DNA of 64,000 nucleotides from Amycolatopsis pittospori (GCF_013870525.1 NZ_JACBXD010000023.1:41095-105094), one strand, 5' to 3'. Counted from the first letter of the stretch, positions 44,160 to 53,229 are shown. Program-made: numbers and translations. Notes: generated from the letters alone by a model not told the origin.

Positions 44160-46058
44160 ATGACCCTCCTCGCCTCCCGCGACGCGGAAACCCAAGACGC
44201 CGCCGAGGCGGCGAAGCAGCCCTCGTCCCCTCGCTGGGTCCGGCCGTCCTTCGCCGCACTCCTGGTCGCGACCGCCGTCCTCTACCTCTGGAATCTCGGC
44301 GAATCCGGCTGGGCCAACGCCTTCTACTCGGCGGCGGCGCAGGCCGGATCGGTGAGCTGGAAGGCGTTGTTCTTCGGCTCCAGCGACGCGGCGAACGCGA
44401 TCACGGTCGACAAGACCCCGGCCGCGTTATGGGTGATGGGCCTTTCGGCACGGCTGTTCGGCGTGAACGCGTGGAGCGTCCTGGTGCCGCAAGCGCTGAT
44501 GGGCGTCGGCTCGGTCGCGCTGCTGTTCGCCACGGTGCGGCGGACGTCCGGTCCGGCAGCGGGACTGCTGGCGGGCGCGGTGCTCGCGCTCACCCCGGCC
44601 GCCGCGCTGATGTTCCGGTTCAACAACCCGGACGCGCTGCTCGTCCTGCTCCTGGTCGCCGGCGCCTACTGCGTCGTCCGGGCGCTGGAGAAGGCGAGTC
44701 CGCGCTGGCTGGCACTGGCGGGGGTCGCGGTCGGTTTCGGCTTCCTGGCGAAGATGCTGCAGGCGTTCCTGGTGCTGCCCGCGTTCGGGCTGGCCTACCT
44801 GATCGCCGCACCGACGCCGGTGGGCCGCCGCCTGCTGCATCTGCTCGGCGCGCTGGGCGCGACCGTCGTCTCGGCGGGCTGGTACTTCGCCGTCGTCGCG
44901 CTGTGGCCCTCCGCCGACCGGCCCTACATCGGCGGCTCGCAGGAGAACAGCCTGTGGGAGCTCGCCTTGGGCTACAACGGTTTCGGCCGCATCACCGGTG
45001 ACGAGGTCGGCAGCGTCGGCGGGGGCGGCAACCGCGGCTGGGGCAGCACCGGCTGGGCCCGCCTGTTCGGCAGTGAGATGGGGGGCGGTATCGCCTGGCT
45101 GATCCCGGCCGCCGTCGTCGGACTGGCCGCCGGGCTGTGGTTCACCCGGCGCGCGCGGCGCACCGACCGCGGCCGGGCGGCGCTGATCCTGTGGGGTGGC
45201 TGGTTCCTGGTGACCGCTCTGGTGTTCAGCTACATGAGCGGCATCATCCACGCCTACTACATGATCGCGCTCGCCCCGGCGATCGCCGCACTGGTCGGGA
45301 TCGCGGGTGTGCAGTTGTGGCGTGCTCGCGGCAATCCGGCCGCGGCGGGCGCCTTGAGCGCCGGGATCGGGCTGACCGGTCTGACCGCGTATCTCCTGCT
45401 GTCCCGGCAATCCGACTGGCTTCCCGGGTTGGCGATCACGGTCCTCGTGGCCGGTCTCCTGTTCGCGATCCTGGTCTTCTTCTCTTCGCACTTGCCTGGT
45501 GTGGCAAGGCGTCTGGTCGCCGTCGGCGCTCTGGCGACCGTGCTCGCGGGCTCCGGCGCGTACACCGTCGCGACCGCGGCCACCCCGCATTCCGGCGCGC
45601 TTCCCTCCGCGGGCCCCGCGACCGGGCGCGGGATGGGGCCGGGTGGCGGTGGGATCGTCCTCGGCGGGCCAGGTGGTCAAGGTGGGCGCGGCGGCGCGGG
45701 AGGCCTGCTCGGGACAAGCCTCCCCGGCGAGAACCTGGTCGCCCTGCTCCAGCAGGACAGCGCGGACTACACCTGGGCCGGGGCCGCCGTGGGCTCCAAC
45801 AACGCCGCGGGCTACCAGCTCGGCAGCGGGACACCGGTGCTGGCCGTCGGCGGGTTCAACGGCACGGATCCGGCGCCCACTCTGGAACAGTTCCAGGAGT
45901 ATGTCCGCAAAGGACAGATCCACTACTTCCTCGGCGGCGGCATGATGATGCGGGGCGAGTCCGGCAGCGACGCCGCCGAACGCATCGCCGCCTGGGTCGA
46001 GGCGAACCACACACCGACCACTGTGGACGGTGTCACCGTCTACGACCTGAGCCGGTGA
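44160..46058 (+). CDS. GT39/ArnT-like membrane glycosyltransferase (paralog 1)
   Basis: This is a 632-residue polytopic protein of the protein-mannosyltransferase/ArnT class, which moves sugars from polyprenyl-phosphate donors to an outside acceptor. It has about 12 helices. The first outer loop carries ESGWANAFYSAAAQAGSVSW and DKTPAALW, and helices include RFNNPDALLVLLLVAGAYC. A Gly-rich outside stretch at about 489-520 precedes a C-terminal soluble domain. Its start lies 4 bases after the kinase stop, with the ribosome-binding site over the kinase stop codon. A close paralog lies two genes on (47396-49249). Confidence 0.88.
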   Translation: MTLLASRDAETQDAAEAAKQPSSPRWVRPSFAALLVATAVLYLWNLGESGWANAFYSAAAQAGSVSWKALFFGSSDAANAITVDKTPAALWVMGLSARLFGVNAWSVLVPQALMGVGSVALLFATVRRTSGPAAGLLAGAVLALTPAAALMFRFNNPDALLVLLLVAGAYCVVRALEKASPRWLALAGVAVGFGFLAKMLQAFLVLPAFGLAYLIAAPTPVGRRLLHLLGALGATVVSAGWYFAVVALWPSADRPYIGGSQENSLWELALGYNGFGRITGDEVGSVGGGGNRGWGSTGWARLFGSEMGGGIAWLIPAAVVGLAAGLWFTRRARRTDRGRAALILWGGWFLVTALVFSYMSGIIHAYYMIALAPAIAALVGIAGVQLWRARGNPAAAGALSAGIGLTGLTAYLLLSRQSDWLPGLAITVLVAGLLFAILVFFSSHLPGVARRLVAVGALATVLAGSGAYTVATAATPHSGALPSAGPATGRGMGPGGGGIVLGGPGGQGGRGGAGGLLGTSLPGENLVALLQQDSADYTWAGAAVGSNNAAGYQLGSGTPVLAVGGFNGTDPAPTLEQFQEYVRKGQIHYFLGGGMMMRGESGSDAAERIAAWVEANHTPTTVDGVTVYDLSR

Positions 46059-47392
46059 ATCCCGTGACGGAACACAGCGAGGGCACAGGCGGGACACAAG
46101 CCGGCCTCAGCGCGATGGACGAACTTGAAGAGATGACAGCCGCCATCGCCTCCCGCGCCGAAACCGGCCGCCGCCCCGCCATCACGCCGACCGGCTCCCC
46201 GGTCCTCGACGTCGTCATCCCGGTCTACAACGAGGAAACCGACCTCGAACCGTGCATCCGCAGGCTGCACGGTCACCTCACGGAGCAGTTCCCGTACCCG
46301 TTCCGGATCACCGTCGCGGACAACGCCAGCACGGACGGCACCCTGCGCGTGGCGGAACGGCTGAGCCGGGAGTTCGACGACGTCGAGGTCCACCATCTCG
46401 ACGAAAAAGGCCGCGGCCGCGCACTTCGCGCCGTTTGGTCCGCTTCGGACGCTCCGGTGCTCGCCTACATGGACGTCGACCTCTCGACCGATCTGGCCGC
46501 GCTCGGCCCGCTCGTCGCGCCGCTGCTCTCCGGGCATTCCGACCTCGCCATCGGTAGCAGGCTCGCCCGGGGCGCGCGAGTGGTGCGCGGGCCGAAGCGG
46601 GAGTTCATTTCCCGCTGCTACAACCTGATCCTGCGCGGCACGCTGGCGGCGAGGTTCAGCGACGCGCAATGCGGGTTCAAGGCGATCCGCGCCGACGTCG
46701 CCGAGCGGCTGCTCCCCCACGTCCACGACACCGGCTGGTTCTTCGACACCGAACTGCTGGTGCTGGCGCAGAAATCGGGGCTGCGGATCCACGAGGTCCC
46801 GGTCGACTGGGTCGACGACCCGGAGTCGTCGGTGAACATCGTCGCCACCGCGACCGCCGATCTCAAGGGCATCGCACGGCTGACCAAGGCCACCGTGACC
46901 GGCCGGGTGCCGATCAGCGGCCTGCGCGAACAACTCGGCCGCGCGCCGATCCAGGTCCAGGCTCCGGGTGTGGCGCCGAGTCTCGTACGGCAGCTGGTGC
47001 GGTTCGCCGCCGTCGGCGTCGTCAGCACCGTCGCCTATCTCGTGCTTTTCCTGCTGCTACGGACTTTCACCGGCGCCCAGGCCGCGAACCTGGTCGCGCT
47101 GCTGGTGACCGCGATCGGCAACACCGCGCTCAACCGGCGGCTGACCTTCGGTATCCGCGGCTCCGAAGGCGCCGGGGTGCACCAGTTCCAGGGCCTCGTC
47201 GTGTTCGGTCTCGGACTCGCGCTCACCAGTGGCGCGCTGGCCCTCCTGCACACGATGACGGCGCCGGGGCTGCCGCTCGAGATCACCGCGCTCGTACTCG
47301 CGAACCTCGCGGCCACCGTGCTGCGTTTCCTGCTGCTGCGCGGCTGGGTGTTCCGCTCCCGCCGTCAGCCCGCCACCGAGAGGGAGAGCTGA
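46055..47392 (+). CDS. GT2 glycosyltransferase fused to GtrA membrane domain
   Basis: This is a 445-residue fusion. Residues about 45-300 are a family-2 glycosyltransferase of the dolichol-phosphate-mannose synthase type (VVIPVYNEETDLE, NASTDGT, MDVDLSTD with the metal-binding aspartates, and DAQCGFKA). The last 130 residues are a four-helix GtrA domain (LVRQLVRFAAVGVVSTVAYL). It should make polyprenyl-phosphate sugar and help flip it, supplying the flanking GT39-like transferases. The GTG start at 46055 overlaps the preceding stop codon (GTGA), showing tight coupling. The open frame extending upstream is not coding. Confidence 0.92.
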   Translation: MNPVTEHSEGTGGTQAGLSAMDELEEMTAAIASRAETGRRPAITPTGSPVLDVVIPVYNEETDLEPCIRRLHGHLTEQFPYPFRITVADNASTDGTLRVAERLSREFDDVEVHHLDEKGRGRALRAVWSASDAPVLAYMDVDLSTDLAALGPLVAPLLSGHSDLAIGSRLARGARVVRGPKREFISRCYNLILRGTLAARFSDAQCGFKAIRADVAERLLPHVHDTGWFFDTELLVLAQKSGLRIHEVPVDWVDDPESSVNIVATATADLKGIARLTKATVTGRVPISGLREQLGRAPIQVQAPGVAPSLVRQLVRFAAVGVVSTVAYLVLFLLLRTFTGAQAANLVALLVTAIGNTALNRRLTFGIRGSEGAGVHQFQGLVVFGLGLALTSGALALLHTMTAPGLPLEITALVLANLAATVLRFLLLRGWVFRSRRQPATERES

Positions 47393-47395
47393 ACC

Positions 47396-49249
47396 ATGAC
47401 CACCGCACTCGCTTCCCGAGTGGAACCCGCTCCTGTCGAGGAAACCGTGGAGAAGCCGCCGGACCGCTGGGTCCGTCCGGCCGTCTTCGGTCTGCTCGCG
47501 GCCACCGCGCTGCTGTACTTCTGGAACCTGACGGCCTCCGGCTACGGCAACTCCTTCTACGCCGCCGCCGTCCAGTCGGGTACTCAGGACTGGAAGGCGT
47601 GGCTGTTCGGCTCCCTCGACGCGGGGAACGTGCTGACCGTCGACAAGCCCCCGGCAGCGCTCTGGGTCACGACGGCGTTCGCGCGGCTCTTCGGCTTTTC
47701 GAGCTTCACCGTGCTGGCCCCGCAGGCGCTGATGGGCGTCGCGTCGGTCGGCGTGCTGTACCTGACGGTGAAGCGGACCTCCGGGCCGGTCGCCGGCCTG
47801 TTCGCCGGAGCCGCGCTCGCCGCCACCCCGGTCGCCGCGCTCATGTTCAAGTTCAACAACCCGGACGCGCTGCTGACCCTGCTGCTGATCGTGGGCGCCT
47901 ACTGCACGGTCCGCGCGATCGAAAAGGCGAGCCCGAAGTGGCTGGCCTTCGCCGGCGTCGCCATCGGGTTCGGCTTCCTGACGAAGATGATGCAGGCGTT
48001 CCTGGTGCTGCCCGCGTTCGGTCTCGCGTACCTGATCGCGGCGCCGACGTCGATGCGCAAACGTTTGCTCCACCTGGTCGGCGCGGTTCTCTCGGTGGTC
48101 GTCTCCGCGGGCTGGTTCATCGCGCTGGTGGATCTGTGGCCCACGGATTCGCGGCCCTACATCGGCGGCTCGACCGACGACAGCCTGCTCGAACTCGCGC
48201 TGGGCTACAACGGTCTCGGCCGGATCTTCGGCCGGGGCGGCGGCACGATGGCCGGAGGCACGGGCGGGGGCATGGGCGGCGGGAACGTCGGTTTCGGCGG
48301 CGAGAGCGGCCTGACCCGGATGTTCGGCGCCAGCTTCGGCGGCGAGGTGTCGTGGCTGCTGCCCGCGGCCCTGATCGGGCTGGTCGCCGGACTGTGGTTC
48401 ACCCGTCGGGCCGCGCGGACCGACAAGACCCGTGCCGCGCTGATCGTGTGGGGCGGCTGGATGCTCGTCACGTCGCTGGTGTTCAGCTACATGAGCGGCA
48501 TCGTGCACCCGTACTACGCCGTCGCGCTGGCGCCGTCGATCGCGGCCGTCGTGGCGATCTCCGGGACCTCCCTGTGGCGGGGCCGGGCGCATCTCGCGCC
48601 GCGGGTGTTCCTCTCGCTGATGATCGCGGCCAGCGCCGTCTGGGCGTACATCCTGCTGGACCGCGACGCCGGCTGGCTGCCCGCGCTGCGTTGGATCGTC
48701 GCCGGGCTCGGCCTGGTGACCGCGACCTTCGTGCTGGTGGGCGTCCCGCCGATACGCAAACTCGTCGCCGTCGTCGCGACGGTGACCGTGCTGACGATCG
48801 GCCTCGGGACCACCGCGTACGCCGTCGAGACCTCTTCGCAGGCGCACTCCGGGTCGATCCCGACGTCCGGGCCGGCCACCAACGGCGAGCGGGGCATGGG
48901 CGGCGGTATGGGCATGGACATGGAGGGCTCGTCCTCCGAACTCGGAACCGTGCTGGCGGCGACCACGACGAAATGGGCGGCGGCGACGTCGAGTTCGCAG
49001 TCCGCGGCGAACCTGGAACTCGCGAGCGGGAAGTCGGTGATCGGCATCGGCGGCTGGAGCGGTCAGGACCCGGCGCCGACGCTGGCGGAATTCCAGCAAT
49101 ACGTGGCGAACGGCGACATCGCCTACTACGTCGAAGGCGGCCGCGGCGGCGGTCCCGGCGGCGGCTCGAACGAGATCTCCGAATGGGTCGCGGCGAACTT
49201 CACCGCCACCACCGTCGGCGAGCAGACGGTGTACAACCTGTTTTCCTGA
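47396..49249 (+). CDS. GT39/ArnT-like membrane glycosyltransferase (paralog 2)
   Basis: This is a 617-residue paralog of the 44160 gene, alike along its whole length (LTASGYGNSFYAAAVQSG, DKPPAALWVTTAFARLFG, MFKFNNPDALLTLLLIVGAYC). It differs in carrying a Gly/Met-rich loop at about 280-305 (GGTGGGMGGGNVGFGG) and a second one near 497-510 (GMGGGMGMDMEG), both predicted to lie outside. The ATG is 4 bases after the GT2-GtrA stop. The two paralogs around one donor synthase may act on different acceptors or as a heterodimer; this is inference. Confidence 0.88.
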   Translation: MTTALASRVEPAPVEETVEKPPDRWVRPAVFGLLAATALLYFWNLTASGYGNSFYAAAVQSGTQDWKAWLFGSLDAGNVLTVDKPPAALWVTTAFARLFGFSSFTVLAPQALMGVASVGVLYLTVKRTSGPVAGLFAGAALAATPVAALMFKFNNPDALLTLLLIVGAYCTVRAIEKASPKWLAFAGVAIGFGFLTKMMQAFLVLPAFGLAYLIAAPTSMRKRLLHLVGAVLSVVVSAGWFIALVDLWPTDSRPYIGGSTDDSLLELALGYNGLGRIFGRGGGTMAGGTGGGMGGGNVGFGGESGLTRMFGASFGGEVSWLLPAALIGLVAGLWFTRRAARTDKTRAALIVWGGWMLVTSLVFSYMSGIVHPYYAVALAPSIAAVVAISGTSLWRGRAHLAPRVFLSLMIAASAVWAYILLDRDAGWLPALRWIVAGLGLVTATFVLVGVPPIRKLVAVVATVTVLTIGLGTTAYAVETSSQAHSGSIPTSGPATNGERGMGGGMGMDMEGSSSELGTVLAATTTKWAAATSSSQSAANLELASGKSVIGIGGWSGQDPAPTLAEFQQYVANGDIAYYVEGGRGGGPGGGSNEISEWVAANFTATTVGEQTVYNLFS

Positions 49250-49264
49250 GGGGCCGGGATCGCG

Positions 49265-49319
49265 GTACCTGAAGACCCCCTTCCTTGCGTCTAGCGCGAG
49301 GAAGGGGGTCTTCGGGTAC
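49265..49319. terminator. Long terminator hairpin after the glycosyltransferase operon
   Basis: There is a 15-bp perfect core (49271-49285 with 49299-49313), extended on both sides with few mismatches to about 26 bp (49265-49290 with 49294-49319). It begins 16 bases after the last operon stop and should end transcription of the kinase-glycosyltransferase operon. Confidence 0.82.
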
Positions 49320-49426
49320 TTCACGCGTTCCGACAGCCCCCTGACACCGAACCCTCAGGCCGCCCACAGGAAACAGGCGGATCCTGGAAGTGGGGAAAGA
49401 ATCACCCAGGGGTGAGGAGATGGGCC

Positions 49427-50131
49427 ATGACGAGCAGGGAGCTTCCGCACTGGCACACGGCGAGCGCGCAGGGGCCACGCGAGCACAACGCGGACGCCGT
49501 CGGGGCGTACGCGGCGGCGGGCGGCGCGGGGATCGTGTTCGCGCTGGCCGACGGGGTGGGTGATCATCCGGGCGCGGCGCGCGCGGCCCGCACGGCGGCT
49601 TCGGCGGCGGCGAGGACCCCCGTCGACGAGGGTCCGGTCGCGGCTGTTCTCGCAGCTCAGCGGGCTGTTCTCGACCTCGGCAGGACCGGCGACTGCGTGC
49701 TCGTCGTGGCCGTCCAGACCGGTTCGGGCTATGGCGTCGCATGGGTCGGGGACGCCCGGGCGTACGCTTGGGATGGATACACCGTCCGACAGGTCACCAA
49801 GGACCACACGCTCGCGCAGTACTTCCGCGACCACGATCAACCCGTGACACCGCGGATGGAGCACGTCGTCACCACCAGCGTCCGCACGGCGGGCGACCAC
49901 GAGATCGGCACGGCCACCATCAGTACCGGCGGGCTCCTGCTCACCAGCGACGGCGTGCACAAGACGCTCAGCGGCCAGACCATGCTCGACATCCTCGGGA
50001 TGCCGGACAGGGCGGCCACGGAACTGGTGCGGACGGCGATCTCGCTCGGTGGTTCCGACAACGCCACAGCCATCGTGGTGGATCCGCCGGGCGCGGATCT
50101 CACCACGGAGAAGTTTCGCGTCGCGGCCTGA
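49427..50131 (+). CDS. PP2C-family protein phosphatase
   Basis: This is a 234-residue soluble Ser/Thr phosphatase of the PPM/PP2C fold. Metal-binding and core motifs are visible: EHNADAVG, FALADGVGDHPGA, AWVGDARAYAWDG, LTSDGVHK and GGSDNATAIVV. It has no membrane part or extra sensor. The ATG at 49427 has GAGGAG at 7 bases. Its natural kinase partner may be the Ser/Thr kinase at 59575-60900, though they are 9 kb apart. The last codons (RVAA-stop) form an arm of a terminator shared with the next gene. Confidence 0.88.
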   Translation: MTSRELPHWHTASAQGPREHNADAVGAYAAAGGAGIVFALADGVGDHPGAARAARTAASAAARTPVDEGPVAAVLAAQRAVLDLGRTGDCVLVVAVQTGSGYGVAWVGDARAYAWDGYTVRQVTKDHTLAQYFRDHDQPVTPRMEHVVTTSVRTAGDHEIGTATISTGGLLLTSDGVHKTLSGQTMLDILGMPDRAATELVRTAISLGGSDNATAIVVDPPGADLTTEKFRVAA

Positions 50132-50155
50132 ACCGGGCGGTCAGGCCGCGACGCG
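50117..50155. terminator. Shared terminator made of the coding ends of two convergent genes
   Basis: There are 15-bp perfect arms at 50117-50131 and 50141-50155 with a 9-base loop. The left arm ends exactly at the phosphatase stop codon and the right arm begins exactly at the stop of the convergent DUF2127 gene. Both proteins therefore end in the same residues, RVAA. Confidence 0.85.
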
Positions 50156-50605
50156 ATCCCTTTTGAGCTGCCGGTACTCGCGAAGTACCAGGACGACGAT
50201 CGCGACGTCGAGGGCGGCGAAGAAGGGCAGCGCGATCGAGTGCGTGTGGATCGCCCGGATGACCTCGTAGACCACGAACGCGGAGAGCACCACGGCGGCG
50301 ACCGGGTAGGCGCGCAGCACCTTGCGCGCCAGCGCCCAGACCAGCCCGAGCTTGATGAGCCCGTGCGCCAGGAGGTACACCACGGCGAACGTCCGGCCCT
50401 CGACGAAGTGGCCGGCGGCGAGTTCGAGATGCCGGGCCAGCGTTCCCTCGGGATCGCCGAGCAGGTCGCGCGTGACCACGGCGTGTGCGAGGCCGGTGAT
50501 CACCGAAGCCGGGACGATCATCAGGACGAGCCCGCCCACCACCTGCAACGCGCCGTCGAGCCCCTTCAGGGCGATGGCGATCCGGAACAGCTTCTCGGTG
50601 GTCAT
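50141..50605 (-). CDS. DUF2127 membrane protein
   Basis: This is a 154-residue membrane protein of the DUF2127 family with about four helices (about 17-38, 70-92, 98-116 and 122-140). The conserved RTFAVVYLLAHGLIKLGLVWAL lies in the centre. Function is unknown. The ATG at 50605 has GGAGGGAG upstream; a longer upstream frame is unlike the family. Confidence 0.82.
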   Translation of the reverse strand: MTTEKLFRIAIALKGLDGALQVVGGLVLMIVPASVITGLAHAVVTRDLLGDPEGTLARHLELAAGHFVEGRTFAVVYLLAHGLIKLGLVWALARKVLRAYPVAAVVLSAFVVYEVIRAIHTHSIALPFFAALDVAIVVLVLREYRQLKRDRVAA

Positions 50606-50664
50606 GAGCGCTCCCTCCACGATCACCTCACCCTGCCCGACCCGGCCGCCGGGCGCAGCGACCG

Positions 50665-51069
50665 TCACCGGAACAGGCGGTCTTGGCAGCGTCGGCAGCG
50701 TTCGTGCCGCGCCGTCCGCCCGGAGAGGTCCCTGCCGTAGAAGGGAAAGCACGCGGCCCCGCACAGCGCGAGGTAGACGCGCCCGCATCGCAGCGGCCGC
50801 GGCCCGACGTTGTGCGCCAAGGTCAGCGCCCGGTGCCGCACGCCGGCCTCGGGCAGCCAGCCGTCTTCCGGCAGCTTCGCGAGCACGCCGGCGTTGACGT
50901 CTTCCGCGCGGCGGAGCAGGGCCGCGCCGAGGTCGGTGAGGCGTTCCCCGAGATCACGCAGGACGTCGGCGCGCGGCGCGTCGTCCTCGACCATCCGGGT
51001 GATACTGGTGAGGTCGGCGCCGAGTGACCCGCGGAGGTCCCGGAGCCGGTCGAGAAGGCGGTGATCCAT
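50665..51069 (-). CDS. Hypothetical protein with C-terminal cysteine cluster
   Basis: This is a 134-residue protein, not recognised. The first 70 residues look helical (LLDRLRDLRGSLGADLTSI). The last 45 contain four cysteines (LRCGRVYLALCGAACF and HERCRRCQDRLFR); a CxxC plus paired cysteines suggests a small zinc- or metal-binding site. It lies upstream of the DUF2127 gene on the same strand. Confidence 0.55.
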   Translation of the reverse strand: MDHRLLDRLRDLRGSLGADLTSITRMVEDDAPRADVLRDLGERLTDLGAALLRRAEDVNAGVLAKLPEDGWLPEAGVRHRALTLAHNVGPRPLRCGRVYLALCGAACFPFYGRDLSGRTARHERCRRCQDRLFR

Positions 51070-51108
51070 GCCCTCCCATTAGGGCGTTGCGCCCGGGCAA
51101 GGGAAGGG

Positions 51109-52566
51109 TCAGGACGCGTAGGTGACGTAACCGTTCAGCACGGTGGCGGTGATGGGGATGTCGCGCAGCCCGGCCGGGTCCAGCCGCGACGGGTCCACCG
51201 CGGTGACGACCAGATCCGCGACATCCCCGACCGCCACCCCGGTCCGCCCACCGGACGCCGCCGCGAGCGCGGCCTCCAGCGGCATGGCCTGCTCGGGATG
51301 CCACGCCGGGCGGTCGTCGTCGGTACGGCTGATCGCCGACGCGATGCCGTCCCACGGGTCGAGCGGCGCGACCGGCGCGTCCGAGCCGAACTCCAGCTTC
51401 ACGCCCGCGCGATGCAAGGCGCCGTAAGGGAAAGCACGGTCGGTCCAGCCATGCCAATACCGGTCGGCGACGTCCCGGTCGTCGGGCTGGTGGGCCGGCT
51501 GGACACTCGCGACCACACCCAGCGAAGCGAACCGTACGACGTCTTCGGCGCGGAGCAACTGCGCGTGCTCGATCCGGCCGGAGCAGCCGACGTTCGCGAA
51601 GGCGTCGAGCGCGATCTTGTTGGCGTGGTCGCCGATGGCGTGCACCGCGGGCGAGAGTCCGTTCTCGGAAGCCTTGCGCATCAACGGTTCCAGCTCCTCG
51701 GGCGGCAGCTCCAGCAGCCCGAAGGACTCCGTTCCGGCGTAATGCCCCTCGCAGTACGCGGTGCGGGTGTTGAGGGAACCGTCGACGAACAGCTTGAAGG
51801 GGCCGACCGTGAGCAGCCCGCCGGTGCCCTCGAGGACGTCGCCGGTGCGGTGGCCACGTTCGACGGCGGTGTCGAGCAGGTACTTCGCGATCACGCAGGA
51901 AACCCGGACAGGCAAGGGTTTCCGCGCCAGCCGTCGCCGCCAATCGGTGACGGTGTCGGCGTACTCGTAGTCGACGATCTTGGTGACACCGCGGGCGGCC
52001 GCGGCGGCGAGGGCGTCGGCGACCCAGCCGTCGATGACGTCGTCGGGCGCGACCGGCAGTTCGGCGGTCGCGCTCATGCAGTCGTTCTCCAGCAGCACCC
52101 CGGTCGGATGGTCGCGGCCGATCAGCTTGAGCGCGGCCGGGCTGAGCCACAGCGTGTGGAGGTCGGCGCTGAACAGCGCGACCGGATGCCCGGGCAGCGC
52201 CTTCTGCAGCAGATCCTTGTGCGGCGCGTCGGGCCACAGGCCGTCGCGGAACCCGGCGCCGAGCACGAGATCGCCCGGCGGCGCCGGATTCGCCAGCAGA
52301 TGGGCGAGCACGAGGTCGACAGCGTGCGCGGCGGACGTCGCCTCCCCCAGCGGGATCCGGCGGCGCGCGGCCGACCACTGCGCGGTGTGCGCGTGCGAGT
52401 CGACGAGGCCGGGCAGCAGCGTGCCGCCGTGACCGTCCAGGGTCTCCGACGCCTCACCGGCCTGCCCCGGCCCGGCGATGACCGCGATCCGGCCGTCCTT
52501 GATCAGCACGTCCGAGAGGGAACCCGCCAAGCCGACCCGGACCCGGCGCAACAGAAGATCGTCCAC
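51109..52566 (-). CDS. Amidohydrolase family protein (YtcJ-like)
   Basis: This is a 485-residue metal-dependent hydrolase of the amidohydrolase 3 group. Zinc ligands and core motifs are seen in LLPGLVDSHAHT (the HxH), KLFVDGSLNTRTA (lysine at the bridging position), HAIGDHANK, RIEHAQLL and EFGSDAPVAPLDPWDGI. Close relatives act on N-substituted formamides or other amides; the substrate here is unknown. It lies downstream of the MarR gene on the same strand, with a long hairpin between them. Confidence 0.9.
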   Translation of the reverse strand: MDDLLLRRVRVGLAGSLSDVLIKDGRIAVIAGPGQAGEASETLDGHGGTLLPGLVDSHAHTAQWSAARRRIPLGEATSAAHAVDLVLAHLLANPAPPGDLVLGAGFRDGLWPDAPHKDLLQKALPGHPVALFSADLHTLWLSPAALKLIGRDHPTGVLLENDCMSATAELPVAPDDVIDGWVADALAAAAARGVTKIVDYEYADTVTDWRRRLARKPLPVRVSCVIAKYLLDTAVERGHRTGDVLEGTGGLLTVGPFKLFVDGSLNTRTAYCEGHYAGTESFGLLELPPEELEPLMRKASENGLSPAVHAIGDHANKIALDAFANVGCSGRIEHAQLLRAEDVVRFASLGVVASVQPAHQPDDRDVADRYWHGWTDRAFPYGALHRAGVKLEFGSDAPVAPLDPWDGIASAISRTDDDRPAWHPEQAMPLEAALAAASGGRTGVAVGDVADLVVTAVDPSRLDPAGLRDIPITATVLNGYVTYAS

Positions 52567-52588
52567 GCCCTCACCTTGCCAGCCCCGC

Positions 52589-52695
52589 CGCGTTTAGTCC
52601 TCTGGTCGCGGTCCTTGCGTGCGCAACGACCGCGTTTAGTCCTCTGAATGCGGTAGTTGGCAACGCGAACCACCGCATTCAGAGGACTAAACGCG
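52589..52695. repeat. Repeat and 24-bp-arm hairpin between marR-like gene and amidohydrolase
   Basis: The 16-mer CGCGTTTAGTCCTCTG occurs at 52589-52604 and 52631-52646 and inverted at 52680-52695. The second and third copies lie in a perfect 24-bp stem (52631-52654 with 52672-52695) with a 17-base loop. It would stop transcription from the MarR gene before the amidohydrolase gene. Confidence 0.82.
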
Positions 52696-52703
52696 GGGAG
52701 GGG

Positions 52704-53156
52704 TCAGGGGCGGGCGAAGGTGAGTTTCCCGAGCGCGGCGACCAAGGGGGCGAGTTCGGGGAGTTCTTCGGCGGCGGCCAGGGCCTCGGTGAGGACGGCG
52801 TCGTGCGTCGGACGCGCGGCTGAAAGCAGTTCCTGGCCCGTCGGCGTGACCTCGGTGTAGATCCCCCGCCGGTCGGTCGGGCACAGGTACCGCTGCAGCA
52901 GCCCCCGGTCCTCCAGACGCGAGACCAGCCGCGTCGTCGCCGACTGGCTGAGCACGACGGCGTTCGACAGCTGGTTCATCCGCAGGTGGAAGCCGTCCTG
53001 GCGGGCGAGTACGTCCAGCACGGTGTACTCGCTGACGGAAAGCTCGTGCTTCTGCCCCAGCGCGCGCTCCAGCGCGTCCTCGATCCGCGCGTGCAGCGCG
53101 GCGAGCGTCCGCCAGCCCTGCGCGCGTGCCTCCACGGCGTCGTCGGCCAGTGACAC
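52704..53156 (-). CDS. MarR family transcriptional regulator
   Basis: This is a 150-residue winged-helix regulator. Helix-turn-helix and wing are visible at about 55-100 (MNQLSNAVVLSQSATTRLVSRLEDRGLLQR, then CPTDRRGIYTEVTPTG). It starts at GTG with GAGGTG upstream. It is divergent from an MFS efflux gene and probably represses the pump and the downstream aldo/keto reductase through the palindromic site at 53230-53256. Confidence 0.92.
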   Translation of the reverse strand: MSLADDAVEARAQGWRTLAALHARIEDALERALGQKHELSVSEYTVLDVLARQDGFHLRMNQLSNAVVLSQSATTRLVSRLEDRGLLQRYLCPTDRRGIYTEVTPTGQELLSAARPTHDAVLTEALAAAEELPELAPLVAALGKLTFARP

Positions 53157-53229
53157 GGTTCACCTCTTCCCCGGTTGCCCGAGCTTCGTTGCGTCGTGCA
53201 TCATCAAGCGTGTGCAATATACGGCGCGT

